Positions 1 to 7,142 of a stretch of DNA of 64,000 bases are shown piece after piece. Each line of letters starts with the position of its first letter. Within the stretch, counting starts at the first letter, position 1. The DNA is taken from the NCBI RefSeq assembly GCF_014203545.1, contig NZ_JACHJG010000002.1:248001-312000 (forward strand), read 5' to 3'. The notes under the pieces were generated by a model. The model did no database searches. It was given only the letters and a program-made list of their open reading frames with translations, and was not told the DNA's origin. Both the position numbers and the translations under genes were made by a program. The stretch comes from Streptomyces netropsis (lineage in GTDB: Bacteria; Actinomycetota; Actinomycetes; Streptomycetales; Streptomycetaceae).

Positions 1-389
1 AGCAACTGGTGAGCGCGGCGGAATGCGGCTTCGTCGGCGTCGTCCGGCGCGCCGAAGCCACTCCGGAACGGCTGGTCCAGGTGATAGGGGCCGTGGCGCG
101 GGGAGAGGGGTACGTCCCGGCCGATCTGCTGGGCAGCCTGCTGGAGCAGGTCGGCCGTCTGCAGGGCGAGGTGCTCGGGCCGCGCGGCATCAACTTCAAC
201 GGCCTGTCCGCCCGTGAGATCGAGGTGTTGCGGCTGGTCGCCGAGGGATACGACACCGCCGACATCGCCCTGAAGCTCGCCTACTCGGAACGGACCATCA
301 AGAACGTGCTCCACGCGGTGATGACCCGGCTGAACCTCCGCAACCGCTCGCACGCCGTCGCCTACGCGCTCCGTCAAGGGCTGATCTGA
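1..389 (+). CDS. LuxR/NarL-type response regulator, C-terminal part (5' end outside window)
   Basis: The reading frame is open to the left edge of the window, so only the C-terminal ~128 residues are present. The first visible residues look like the end of a receiver-type domain. The last ~65 residues are a LuxR-family helix-turn-helix with the usual LSAREIEVLRLVAEG and SERTIKNVLH motifs. It ends just before a strong hairpin (401-430) and sits directly upstream of the contractile injection system genes, so a role as cluster regulator is plausible, but this rests on position only. Phospho-acceptor residues cannot be judged because the N-terminus is missing. Confidence 0.85.
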   Translation, partial: QLVSAAECGFVGVVRRAEATPERLVQVIGAVARGEGYVPADLLGSLLEQVGRLQGEVLGPRGINFNGLSAREIEVLRLVAEGYDTADIALKLAYSERTIKNVLHAVMTRLNLRNRSHAVAYALRQGLI

Positions 390-400
390 ACGACGCGTGA

Positions 401-430
401 CGCGGCCGTGCCCCTTCGGGCACGGCCGCG
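401..430 (+). terminator. 13-bp perfect hairpin after the LuxR gene
   Basis: Positions 401-413 pair perfectly with 418-430 around a 4-nt loop, 11 nt after the regulator stop. No U-tract follows, as is common for Streptomyces terminators. It separates the regulator from the next transcription unit. Confidence 0.75.
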
Positions 431-535
431 CACCCGATGGGTTGGCTCGCACTCCGCTGTGGGTGCGGGCCCGCGCGCGCGAGGGTGGGGCGGCCGGGGC
501 GTGGCCCGAGGCACCGATCGTGAACGGGGTGTGGT

Positions 536-2824
536 GTGCGCAGGGTTCAGCGATGGCCGGTGCGGTGGACGGCCTCCGGCACGGACTTCGGCAGGCGCTC
601 CTGGGCGCGCGTCAAGGCTTCTCGTATCGGCCCGGTGACGGTCGTGCTGGCCTTGCTGGTCGGCGTCGTACCCGGCGCGGCCGGCGGGCGGAGCTCCCCG
701 GACTGGTGGACGGTCCGGCCCGACACCGTCGCGACGACCCTCGCCCCGGGCACGTCCTTCCAGGTGGACAAGCAGGTGAGGACACCGGTCGTGCCACCGA
801 GGCCGGACGTGGTGCTGCTGGTGGACGGCACCATCAGCATGGCGGAGACCATCGGGAAGCTGAGGACGGAACTCGGCACCATCACCAAGACCGTACGGGA
901 CGAACAGCCGGACTCCTGGTTCGCCGTGGCCAAGTACGGCGATGTCACCGATGGGGAGAAGGCGTTCACCGTTCTGCAAGGACTGACGGACAACCTGAAG
1001 GACGTCCAGGAGAAAGGCGTCGACCAGCTCAAGGCGGATCTCGGTGGCAGCAGCCCGCCCGTCGAGGACTGGATCAACGCACTGTGGCAGATCGCCCAGG
1101 GGGGAGGCGGGAAGACGGCGTTCCGGGAGGGTTCGAGCCCGGTCGTCGTCCTGATCGGTGACGCCTCCAGCCACGACCCCAGCCTCGGCCACACCCTCGA
1201 CGACGCCATCGGCGCCCTGACGGGCAGGAAGGCCCGCGTGGTCGCCGTCGACATCGACACCCCCGTCGGGGACGGCCTCGACGGCGACGGGAGGCCGAAG
1301 GAGCCCCACGAGCCGAACCAGGGCAGCAAGGTCGCGAACGGCACCGGAGGCACGATCCTGAAGGGCGTCGACCCCAAGCGGGTGGCCGACAAGATCGTCG
1401 AAGGCCTGACCAATTTGCCCACGACCGTCAGTCACCGGACGACCGGTTGCGACCCGGCCCTCACCGTCGCCCTGGAGCCGGCGACGCAGAAGGTGACCAG
1501 CGGCGCCACCGTCGAATTCAAGGAGACCATCACCGCGGCGAGCGACGCCCCTCAGGGGCAGACTCTGCAGTGCACCGTGCAGTTCCTGATGGACGGCAAG
1601 GTGCCGGGAGGGAACACGCGGATGAGGGACGGGGCCGTCCCCGAACCCGTCCCCGACTACCACGAGCGGATCAGCGTCGCCGTGCGCGATGTCGAGGCTC
1701 CGCGGGTCACGGTGGACGATCGCACGGTCGAGGCGACGGGCAAGGACGGCGTGAAGATCGACTACGTCGCGACCGCCAACGACGCGGTGGACGGCGACGT
1801 GCCGGTCACCTGCACGCCCGCACCGGGTTCGCTCTTCCCGATGGGTACCACCCACGTCACCTGCACGGCCACCGACTCCGCGGGCAACAAGGGAACCGAC
1901 ACGGCCACCTTCATCGTCAACGACGCGTCGGCCCCGCAGGTGACGGTGGACGACCGCATGGTCGAGGCGACGGGCAAGGACGGTGCGAAGGTCGACTACG
2001 TCGCGACCGCCAAGGACGCGGTGGACGGCGATCTGCCGGTCACCTGCGTACCCGCGTCGGGGTCGCTCTTCCCGCTGGGGACCACCGAGGTGAGGTGTAC
2101 CGCCACGGACTCCGCAGGCAACCGAGGCACCGACACGGCCACCTTCACCGTGCTCCCGGCCCCCATCCCGGTCGAGGCGGACATCGCGGTGACCGCGAAC
2201 GTGACGCCCGTACCCAACTACGTCGGGAGAACCACCGAGGCGCGCTTCACCCTCACCAATGCCGGCCCGAGGGTGGCGGAAGGCGTCGTGCTCGCGGCGG
2301 AGTGGCCGGGTGTGACCGAGGCGAGCAAGCGTGCGGTGGGCCGGCTCTCGGCCTGCGGCCGGGACAACCCGTGCAGCATCCCGGTCGGCGGCCGGCTCAC
2401 GGTGACCCAACCGGCGGTGTACTCGGTGCCGGTCAGCGGCGACGTTCGAGCCTACGTACGCGGCGCGCTGCGCGACCCGGGACAAGGCAACAACACCGCC
2501 GTCGCCCGGATCCGTGTCCTGCAGCCGAAGCTCACGATCACACCGGAGGTCGGGCCGCCCGGACAGGTGGTGCAGGCGCGCGGCAGGGACTTCCCGCCCG
2601 GTTCGACAGTGCGGCTCACCTGGAAGCCGGGGATCACCGCGGCCCGGTCGGTGGTGCGGGTCGGGCGCGACGGATCGTTCGAGGCCCAGGTGCTGGTGCT
2701 GCGCAAGGACCGGCTCGGACCACGTGAACTCCACGCAGAAGTAAGGGGATTGGACCGGCTCCAGCGACCCTTCCTGGTCGTGCAACGCAATCTGAACCCA
2801 CCGGACTTCGCGGGCCGCAGTTGA
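536..2824 (+). CDS. Secreted vWA protein with two HYR domains
   Basis: The product is 762 aa with a GTG start. Residues ~33-50 form a hydrophobic signal or anchor segment ending near GAAGG. A von Willebrand A-like domain follows (~90-300). Its metal-site motif reads DGTIS (D at ~98) instead of the usual DxSxS, so one Ser is replaced by Thr. Two near-identical HYR (hyalin-repeat, Ig-like) domains lie at ~390-465 and ~468-540, followed by a DUF11/CARDB-like and a final beta-sandwich region. The protein looks extracellular and adhesive. It sits between the CIS regulator and the DUF4255 gene (19 nt gap), so it is probably co-transcribed with CIS genes, but I know of no defined role in such systems. 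The exact start is uncertain. Confidence 0.8.
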   Translation: MRRVQRWPVRWTASGTDFGRRSWARVKASRIGPVTVVLALLVGVVPGAAGGRSSPDWWTVRPDTVATTLAPGTSFQVDKQVRTPVVPPRPDVVLLVDGTISMAETIGKLRTELGTITKTVRDEQPDSWFAVAKYGDVTDGEKAFTVLQGLTDNLKDVQEKGVDQLKADLGGSSPPVEDWINALWQIAQGGGGKTAFREGSSPVVVLIGDASSHDPSLGHTLDDAIGALTGRKARVVAVDIDTPVGDGLDGDGRPKEPHEPNQGSKVANGTGGTILKGVDPKRVADKIVEGLTNLPTTVSHRTTGCDPALTVALEPATQKVTSGATVEFKETITAASDAPQGQTLQCTVQFLMDGKVPGGNTRMRDGAVPEPVPDYHERISVAVRDVEAPRVTVDDRTVEATGKDGVKIDYVATANDAVDGDVPVTCTPAPGSLFPMGTTHVTCTATDSAGNKGTDTATFIVNDASAPQVTVDDRMVEATGKDGAKVDYVATAKDAVDGDLPVTCVPASGSLFPLGTTEVRCTATDSAGNRGTDTATFTVLPAPIPVEADIAVTANVTPVPNYVGRTTEARFTLTNAGPRVAEGVVLAAEWPGVTEASKRAVGRLSACGRDNPCSIPVGGRLTVTQPAVYSVPVSGDVRAYVRGALRDPGQGNNTAVARIRVLQPKLTITPEVGPPGQVVQARGRDFPPGSTVRLTWKPGITAARSVVRVGRDGSFEAQVLVLRKDRLGPRELHAEVRGLDRLQRPFLVVQRNLNPPDFAGRS
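1709..2176 (+). repeat. Two 234-bp direct repeats encoding the HYR domains
   Basis: The stretch starting with ACGGTGGACGA at 1709 recurs at 1943, a period of 234 bp or 78 codons. The copies are highly similar at DNA level over most of their length, which suggests a recent internal duplication. Confidence 0.75.
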
Positions 2825-2843
2825 AACGGCAGGGGATACGCCA

Positions 2844-3569
2844 TTGATTCACGAGGTTGACGAGTCCCTGCGCACGTTGCTCCGGGACGATGCCTTGGAG
2901 GGCGCCCAGATCGTGGTGGCTTTCGACGCGCCCACGCGTGACTGGGCGGCCAAGGTCAACGCGCCGACGGTCAATCTGTACCTGTACGACATCCGGGAGG
3001 ACACGCGGCGCCGGGAACGCGGGCTGCACAACGCGTACGACGAGGCCGGTGTCGTCGTGGCCCGCCGTCGGCCGCCGCGCTACTTCAAGCTCTCGTATCT
3101 GATCACCGCGTGGACGAAACGCCCGGAGGACGAACACCGGCTGCTCTCCTCCCTGCTCGCCTGTCTGCTGCGGTACGAGGCCCTGCCCGCCGATCGGCTC
3201 ACCGGCTCCCTGGCCGAGATCGGCGTGGCGGTCCCCATGACCATCGCACTGCCCCCGCCGGAGGACCGGTCGTTCGCGGACGTGTGGAGTGCGCTCGGCG
3301 GTGAACTCAAACCGTCGCTCGACCTGGTGGTGAGCGTGCCGGTGACGGCGTCGCCGGTGTACGAGGCGGGGCCGCCGGTCGGTGAGGAGGGGGTGCGGCT
3401 CGGCTTCTCCGGCATCCCGCCCGAGCGGCCGTCCGAGGCGGAGGGCACCTATCGGAAGACGCCGGACGGTCGACGGCTGCCGGTCTACGGCACCCGGCCG
3501 GGCGCACCGGCGGCGGGGATCGCATCCCGGGTGGCGGAGGGCAGGGGCAGGGAGGAAAGGCCGGAATGA
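2844..3569 (+). CDS. DUF4255 (Pvc16/Afp16 N-terminal-like) CIS protein
   Basis: The product is 241 aa. The family is the CIS tail-terminator/cap-adaptor group, which ends tube and sheath polymerisation. The N-terminus (MIHEVDESLRTLL) and the VNLYLYDIRED and YFKLSYLITAW motifs are typical of Pvc16_N. The start is TTG at 2844 with AGGGG 8 nt upstream; no ATG or GTG fits the conserved N-terminus. The last ~70 residues are low-complexity and Pro/Gly/Arg-rich. The stop overlaps the ATG of the AAA+ ATPase (ATGA), so the two are translationally coupled. The same pairing occurs in Photorhabdus PVC and Serratia AFP loci (pvc15/pvc16). Confidence 0.88.
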   Translation: MIHEVDESLRTLLRDDALEGAQIVVAFDAPTRDWAAKVNAPTVNLYLYDIREDTRRRERGLHNAYDEAGVVVARRRPPRYFKLSYLITAWTKRPEDEHRLLSSLLACLLRYEALPADRLTGSLAEIGVAVPMTIALPPPEDRSFADVWSALGGELKPSLDLVVSVPVTASPVYEAGPPVGEEGVRLGFSGIPPERPSEAEGTYRKTPDGRRLPVYGTRPGAPAAGIASRVAEGRGREERPE

Positions 3570-5593
3570 GCGAGGACCAGAGCCTGAGCCACCTCCTGAG
3601 CCGCGCGGTCATGGTCGAGCAGCGCGTGCGACGGGCGGTGGAGGCGAGGCAGGAGACGGACCCGGACCCGGACGACGCGTTCCGCGGGCTGTACTTGAGC
3701 GACGAGAGGGTGCGGCGGCTGCTGGACGAGGGCAGGCGGATCGTGGTGCCGGAGTTCATGACGGAGTCTGCCGAGTCGGTCGGACCGACGCGGCTGGGCG
3801 CGCTCATGAACGAGTTCGACCTGACCGAGCTGGACACGGAGATCCTGCTCATCGCCCTGGTACCGGACCTGGACGACCGTTTCGAGGCCCTCTACGGCTA
3901 CTTGAACGACGACGTGACGCGACGCCGTCCCTCGGTGGGGCTGGCCCTCGGCCTGTGCGGACTGTCCCCCGCCGACGCGGCCGCGCGGGCGCGGCTGGGC
4001 CCGTCGGCGGCGCTGCGCACGGGTGGGCTGTTGCTGGTGGAGGAGGGGGACCGCCCCTTCCTGGGACGGGAGTTACGTGTACCGGACCGGGTGACGTCCC
4101 ACCTGCTCGGCGACGACACCCCGGCTCCACGGATCGCCGATCTGCTCGCTCCGTGGCACGACGTGCCCGGGGTGGGCGACCCCGGACCACTGGCTCGCGG
4201 CTTGGACGGCGGCATCCATCTTGCGTACCTGCGGGAGGAACAGGGCGGAGCGGGCGCGGCCCTGGCGGCGTCCGCGCTGACCCGTTCGGGCCACGGGACA
4301 CTGGGGGTGGACCTCGAACGCCTGGCCGCGGACCCGAACCCGGCGGAAGCGGTACGCGTCCTGGCCCGCGAGGCCCGCCTCACGGGTGCGGGCCTGGTGT
4401 GCGGGCCGATCGACGCCCTGGCCCGGGAGAAGGCGGACGTGATCCGCCTGGTCGCGGACGCGCCGCTCCCGGTGATCCTGGTGGGGCGCGCTCCGTGGGA
4501 CGCGACGTGGTCGACCCGGCCACCGCTGTTGCTGCACGCACCGAGGGTGGAACCGGCGGCGAGGGCTGCCTTGTGGACGAAGGCGTATGCCTCGGCCATC
4601 CCGTTTGACTTAGACATCACCCGGGTCCTGTCCCCGTTTCTCCTGTCCCCGGACCAGATCGCTCGCGCGGCCCGGAGCGCGGCGCAGGCATCCGTACTGG
4701 ACGGAGGCCCCCTCGGCGCGGACCACGTCCGCGCCGGCGCCCGCGGCCAGAACGCGGCAGGCTTGGACCGCCTGGCCCGCCGCATCGAACCAACAGTCGG
4801 CTGGCCGGACCTGGTCCTCCCACCGGACTCCCTCACCCAACTACGGGAACTGACGGCCCGGGCCCGCCACCGTGACCGGGTGCTGGGGGAGTGGGGCATG
4901 CGCCCCGGGGGCGGGCGGGGGCGCGGGGTGACGGCGCTGTTCGCCGGGGACTCGGGTACGGGGAAGACGATGTCGGCGGAGGTGATCGCGGCGGACCTGG
5001 GGCTGGACCTCTACACGGTGGATCTGTCGACGGTCATCGACAAGTACGTCGGCGAGACGGAGAAGAACCTCGAACGCATCTTCTCGGAGGCGGCGGGGAT
5101 CAACGGCGTGCTGCTCTTCGACGAGGCCGACGCGATCTTCGGCAAACGGTCGGAGGTGAAGGACGCGCACGACCGTTACGCGAACGTCGAGAGCGCGTAT
5201 CTGCTGCAACGCATGGAATCGTTCGACGGCCTGGCCATCCTGGCGACCAACCTACGGGCCAACCTGGACGACGCCTTCACGCGCCGCCTGGACCTGGTGA
5301 TCGACTTCCCGGTACCGGACGCGGAGCAGCGCCTGCTGCTGTGGGAACGCTGCCTGGGCCGGGTGCTGCCGCGCTCGGCGGGTCTGGACCTGAAGTTCTG
5401 CGCGGAGTCGTTCGAGCTGGCGGGTGGCAACATCCGGTCGGTGGCGGTGACGGCGGCGTACCTGGCGGCGGAGTCGGGGGAGCCGGTGACGATGCCGGAC
5501 CTGATCCGGGGGGTGCAGCGGGAGTACCAGAAGCTGGGGCGCTTGACGCTGGTCTCGGAGTTCGGGCCGTACATGCGGCTGCTCACGGGCTGA
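3566..5593 (+). CDS. AAA+ ATPase of the contractile injection system (Pvc15-like)
   Basis: The product is 675 aa. The N-terminal ~440 residues are a divergent helical or degenerate ATPase-like region. A canonical AAA+ module follows: Walker A GDSGTGKT (~461-468), Walker B LLFDEADAIFG (~514), sensor-1 ILATNLRAN and an arginine-finger region FTRRLD. Pvc15-type ATPases are CIS assembly or cargo-loading factors. The ATG at 3566 overlaps the DUF4255 stop. Downstream, 33 nt separate it from decayed toxin-antitoxin remnants on the opposite strand, so it appears to end this short CIS operon. Confidence 0.92.
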   Translation: MSEDQSLSHLLSRAVMVEQRVRRAVEARQETDPDPDDAFRGLYLSDERVRRLLDEGRRIVVPEFMTESAESVGPTRLGALMNEFDLTELDTEILLIALVPDLDDRFEALYGYLNDDVTRRRPSVGLALGLCGLSPADAAARARLGPSAALRTGGLLLVEEGDRPFLGRELRVPDRVTSHLLGDDTPAPRIADLLAPWHDVPGVGDPGPLARGLDGGIHLAYLREEQGGAGAALAASALTRSGHGTLGVDLERLAADPNPAEAVRVLAREARLTGAGLVCGPIDALAREKADVIRLVADAPLPVILVGRAPWDATWSTRPPLLLHAPRVEPAARAALWTKAYASAIPFDLDITRVLSPFLLSPDQIARAARSAAQASVLDGGPLGADHVRAGARGQNAAGLDRLARRIEPTVGWPDLVLPPDSLTQLRELTARARHRDRVLGEWGMRPGGGRGRGVTALFAGDSGTGKTMSAEVIAADLGLDLYTVDLSTVIDKYVGETEKNLERIFSEAAGINGVLLFDEADAIFGKRSEVKDAHDRYANVESAYLLQRMESFDGLAILATNLRANLDDAFTRRLDLVIDFPVPDAEQRLLLWERCLGRVLPRSAGLDLKFCAESFELAGGNIRSVAVTAAYLAAESGEPVTMPDLIRGVQREYQKLGRLTLVSEFGPYMRLLTG

Positions 5594-5626
5594 TGGCCCC
5601 GCTGACCCGCGGGCGGACCTTGGCGT

Positions 5627-5876
5627 CTACGCGACGACCACCCGGCTCCCATTGAAGTTCGCCACGATCTCCAGGCTGCCTCCAAGCGCCGCAATGTAAG
5701 CGGCGATAGTCCCTACCTCGGTGGCATTGGCGTTGCCGCGTTCAATCGGGCATCTCGGCGAGCCGGTGCGCGCGTGACTCGCAGACCAGGCGCCGAGCTC
5801 CGGCTGCGATCTCGTCCAGGTCCTCGGCGTCGAAGACCTCACGCTTGACGTCGTCCCAAGAGTGAAAGCTTGTCAT
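5627..5876 (-). pseudogene. HigA-like XRE antitoxin remnant, DNA-binding helices deleted
   Basis: On the minus strand the ATG at 5876 starts MTSFHSWDDVKREVF, typical of actinobacterial HigA-type antitoxins, and runs to AHRLAEM. It then hits a stop in frame. The shifted frame resumes with IERGNANATEV and ends AALGGSLEIVANFNG, the family's normal C-terminus. The helix-turn-helix core (about 30 residues in relatives) is missing at the junction, so this copy should not bind DNA. It overlaps the end of the upstream toxin remnant (ATGA), the normal order for the pair. Confidence 0.75.
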
Positions 5877-6117
5877 TTCCGTGTCTCCTTCTGCCGCTGT
5901 TCGAGGTGGTCCAGCCAGGCCGCCTAGCGTGCCTCCGCGATGGGAATCGACTGGCGGTACCACTCGGACCACTGCCCGGCCTTGTCTCCTGCCACCAGCA
6001 GGACCGCGTTGCGTTGCGGGTCGAAGATAAAAGTGGATCCGCACCTCGCTCACCCCTGCCTGTGAAGCCAATCGCGGACTTCCCCTTCCATCTCACATCT
6101 CATAGGTGCCAGGGCAT
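5873..6117 (-). pseudogene. RelE/HigB-type toxin remnant
   Basis: Fragments on the minus strand match a RelE/ParE-superfamily toxin. EVRDWLH comes from the N-terminal part and SEVRIHF from the middle. After a frameshift come FDPQRNAVLLVAGDKAGQW and WYRQSIPIAEAR, then an in-frame TAG (5924-5926) and AAWLDHLEQRQKETRK. The core between WLH and SEVR, about 60 residues in intact relatives, is deleted. There are thus at least three lesions: a deletion, a frameshift and a nonsense codon. The gene is certainly non-functional. Confidence 0.75.
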
Positions 6118-6143
6118 GACGCCTCGCAGTGCAGTATGTGTAC

Positions 6144-6153
6144 GTACTAGTAC
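6144..6153. promoter_or_regulatory. GTACTAGTAC palindrome upstream of the decayed toxin-antitoxin pair
   Basis: A perfect 10-bp palindrome lies 27 nt upstream of the toxin remnant start within a TAC-rich stretch (6139-6164). This is where an autoregulated toxin-antitoxin promoter would be. Function is inferred from position only. Confidence 0.4.
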
Positions 6154-6495
6154 CTTGGTGTACTGTCCGCCATGGATACGTTACAACGTGCTGCCAGCAC
6201 TCGGATGAGTGAATCGACTGCCCGGATAGTGTGGGGTGCTTGGCAACCCGTATGGCGGGTCCCTTTTCGAGGGTTCTGATCCCGTCCCGATTGGCCACAC
6301 CGCCCGATGGTGGGGCGTTCGCAGCACGGCGGAAGCATGATCTGGGGCTTTCTTGGTCTGGTGGAACCCGACTGCGCCTCGACGGACCTGATCCGGAGGT
6401 GCGGCGGGATATCAGAAGCGGGGCGGCTTGGCATCGGTATCGGAATTCGGGCCGGATGTGTGGTTGCAATCAACCAAGGGCCGCAAAGATTACAA
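6154..6495. other. Gene-free stretch between toxin-antitoxin remnants and immunity gene
   Basis: No reading frame here has Streptomyces-like codon use or recognisable similarity. GC is lower than in the flanking CIS genes. It looks like decayed or recently acquired spacer DNA downstream of the immunity gene. Confidence 0.5.
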
Positions 6496-7116
6496 TTAAT
6501 GGCCAGCCCAATTGGTGCGTAAGCCTTGGGCCTCGCATGCGCTGATCACCCGGTGCACGCGTTCGACATCTGCCGGGAGAGCAACCTCGCCAAGGTCGAT
6601 TCGCGCTGGCACTCCTGAAAGGGCGGGGTAGTCGATTGTACGGATATCCTGAACGCAATTTTCAAGCCGTGTGACGTCGCTGGGTCCCTCGATTTCGCAT
6701 ATGACTATACAGCGCTCAATGGCTTGATCCATGAGTAAAGTGTCGGCATCGAAGGTGGAGTCCCATGCGTTCACCCCGAATGGTCCACTCCCTTTATGCC
6801 CCACTGTCCGCACGGTACCCGAGAAGTCGATTCGCATGCGCCATGTGAGGGCGAGCCGGCCGCGCCAGTCGCCATGCCGTGGATAGTCTGAGTAGTATTG
6901 CGAACGAAATCTTTCCACCTGCCACGAGATGATGGTCGGGTTTGGCGCGGCAATTTCTTCCACGAACTTTTCGGCCAGTGACCCATCTCCCTCGTTGAGC
7001 AGGCAATCGCCGATACTGGTGACATCCATTTCGCACCAAACGGCGGCACCGTCTTGAATGACTATAGGATTCCAGATCTTAAAGGTGATTCGCTCATCTT
7101 GTGCCCTGTCAGTCAT
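6496..7116 (-). CDS. Probable immunity protein for the adjacent HNH effector
   Basis: The product is ~206 aa with no signal peptide or membrane segment. I do not recognise its family. It lies immediately downstream of the effector on the same strand, the standard position for a toxin's immunity gene, and shares its unusually A/T-rich codon use. Two starts are possible. The ATG at 7116 has GAGG 9 nt upstream. An ATG at 7146 overlaps the effector stop (ATGA) behind GAGGA and would add 10 residues. The acidic N-terminal half would suit binding a basic nuclease domain. The immunity role is an inference from context. Confidence 0.65.
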   Translation of the reverse strand: MTDRAQDERITFKIWNPIVIQDGAAVWCEMDVTSIGDCLLNEGDGSLAEKFVEEIAAPNPTIISWQVERFRSQYYSDYPRHGDWRGRLALTWRMRIDFSGTVRTVGHKGSGPFGVNAWDSTFDADTLLMDQAIERCIVICEIEGPSDVTRLENCVQDIRTIDYPALSGVPARIDLGEVALPADVERVHRVISACEAQGLRTNWAGH

Positions 7117-7142
7117 GGCTGGACCTCGTCCGGGTGTCGGGG

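Noticed and set aside
374-2785. 803-aa open frame on the minus strand opposite the vWA/HYR gene
   Set aside because: Its composition (Arg/Gly/His/Asp-rich, no domain) is that of an antisense frame of a GC-rich gene; the + strand frame has domains and proper codon bias.
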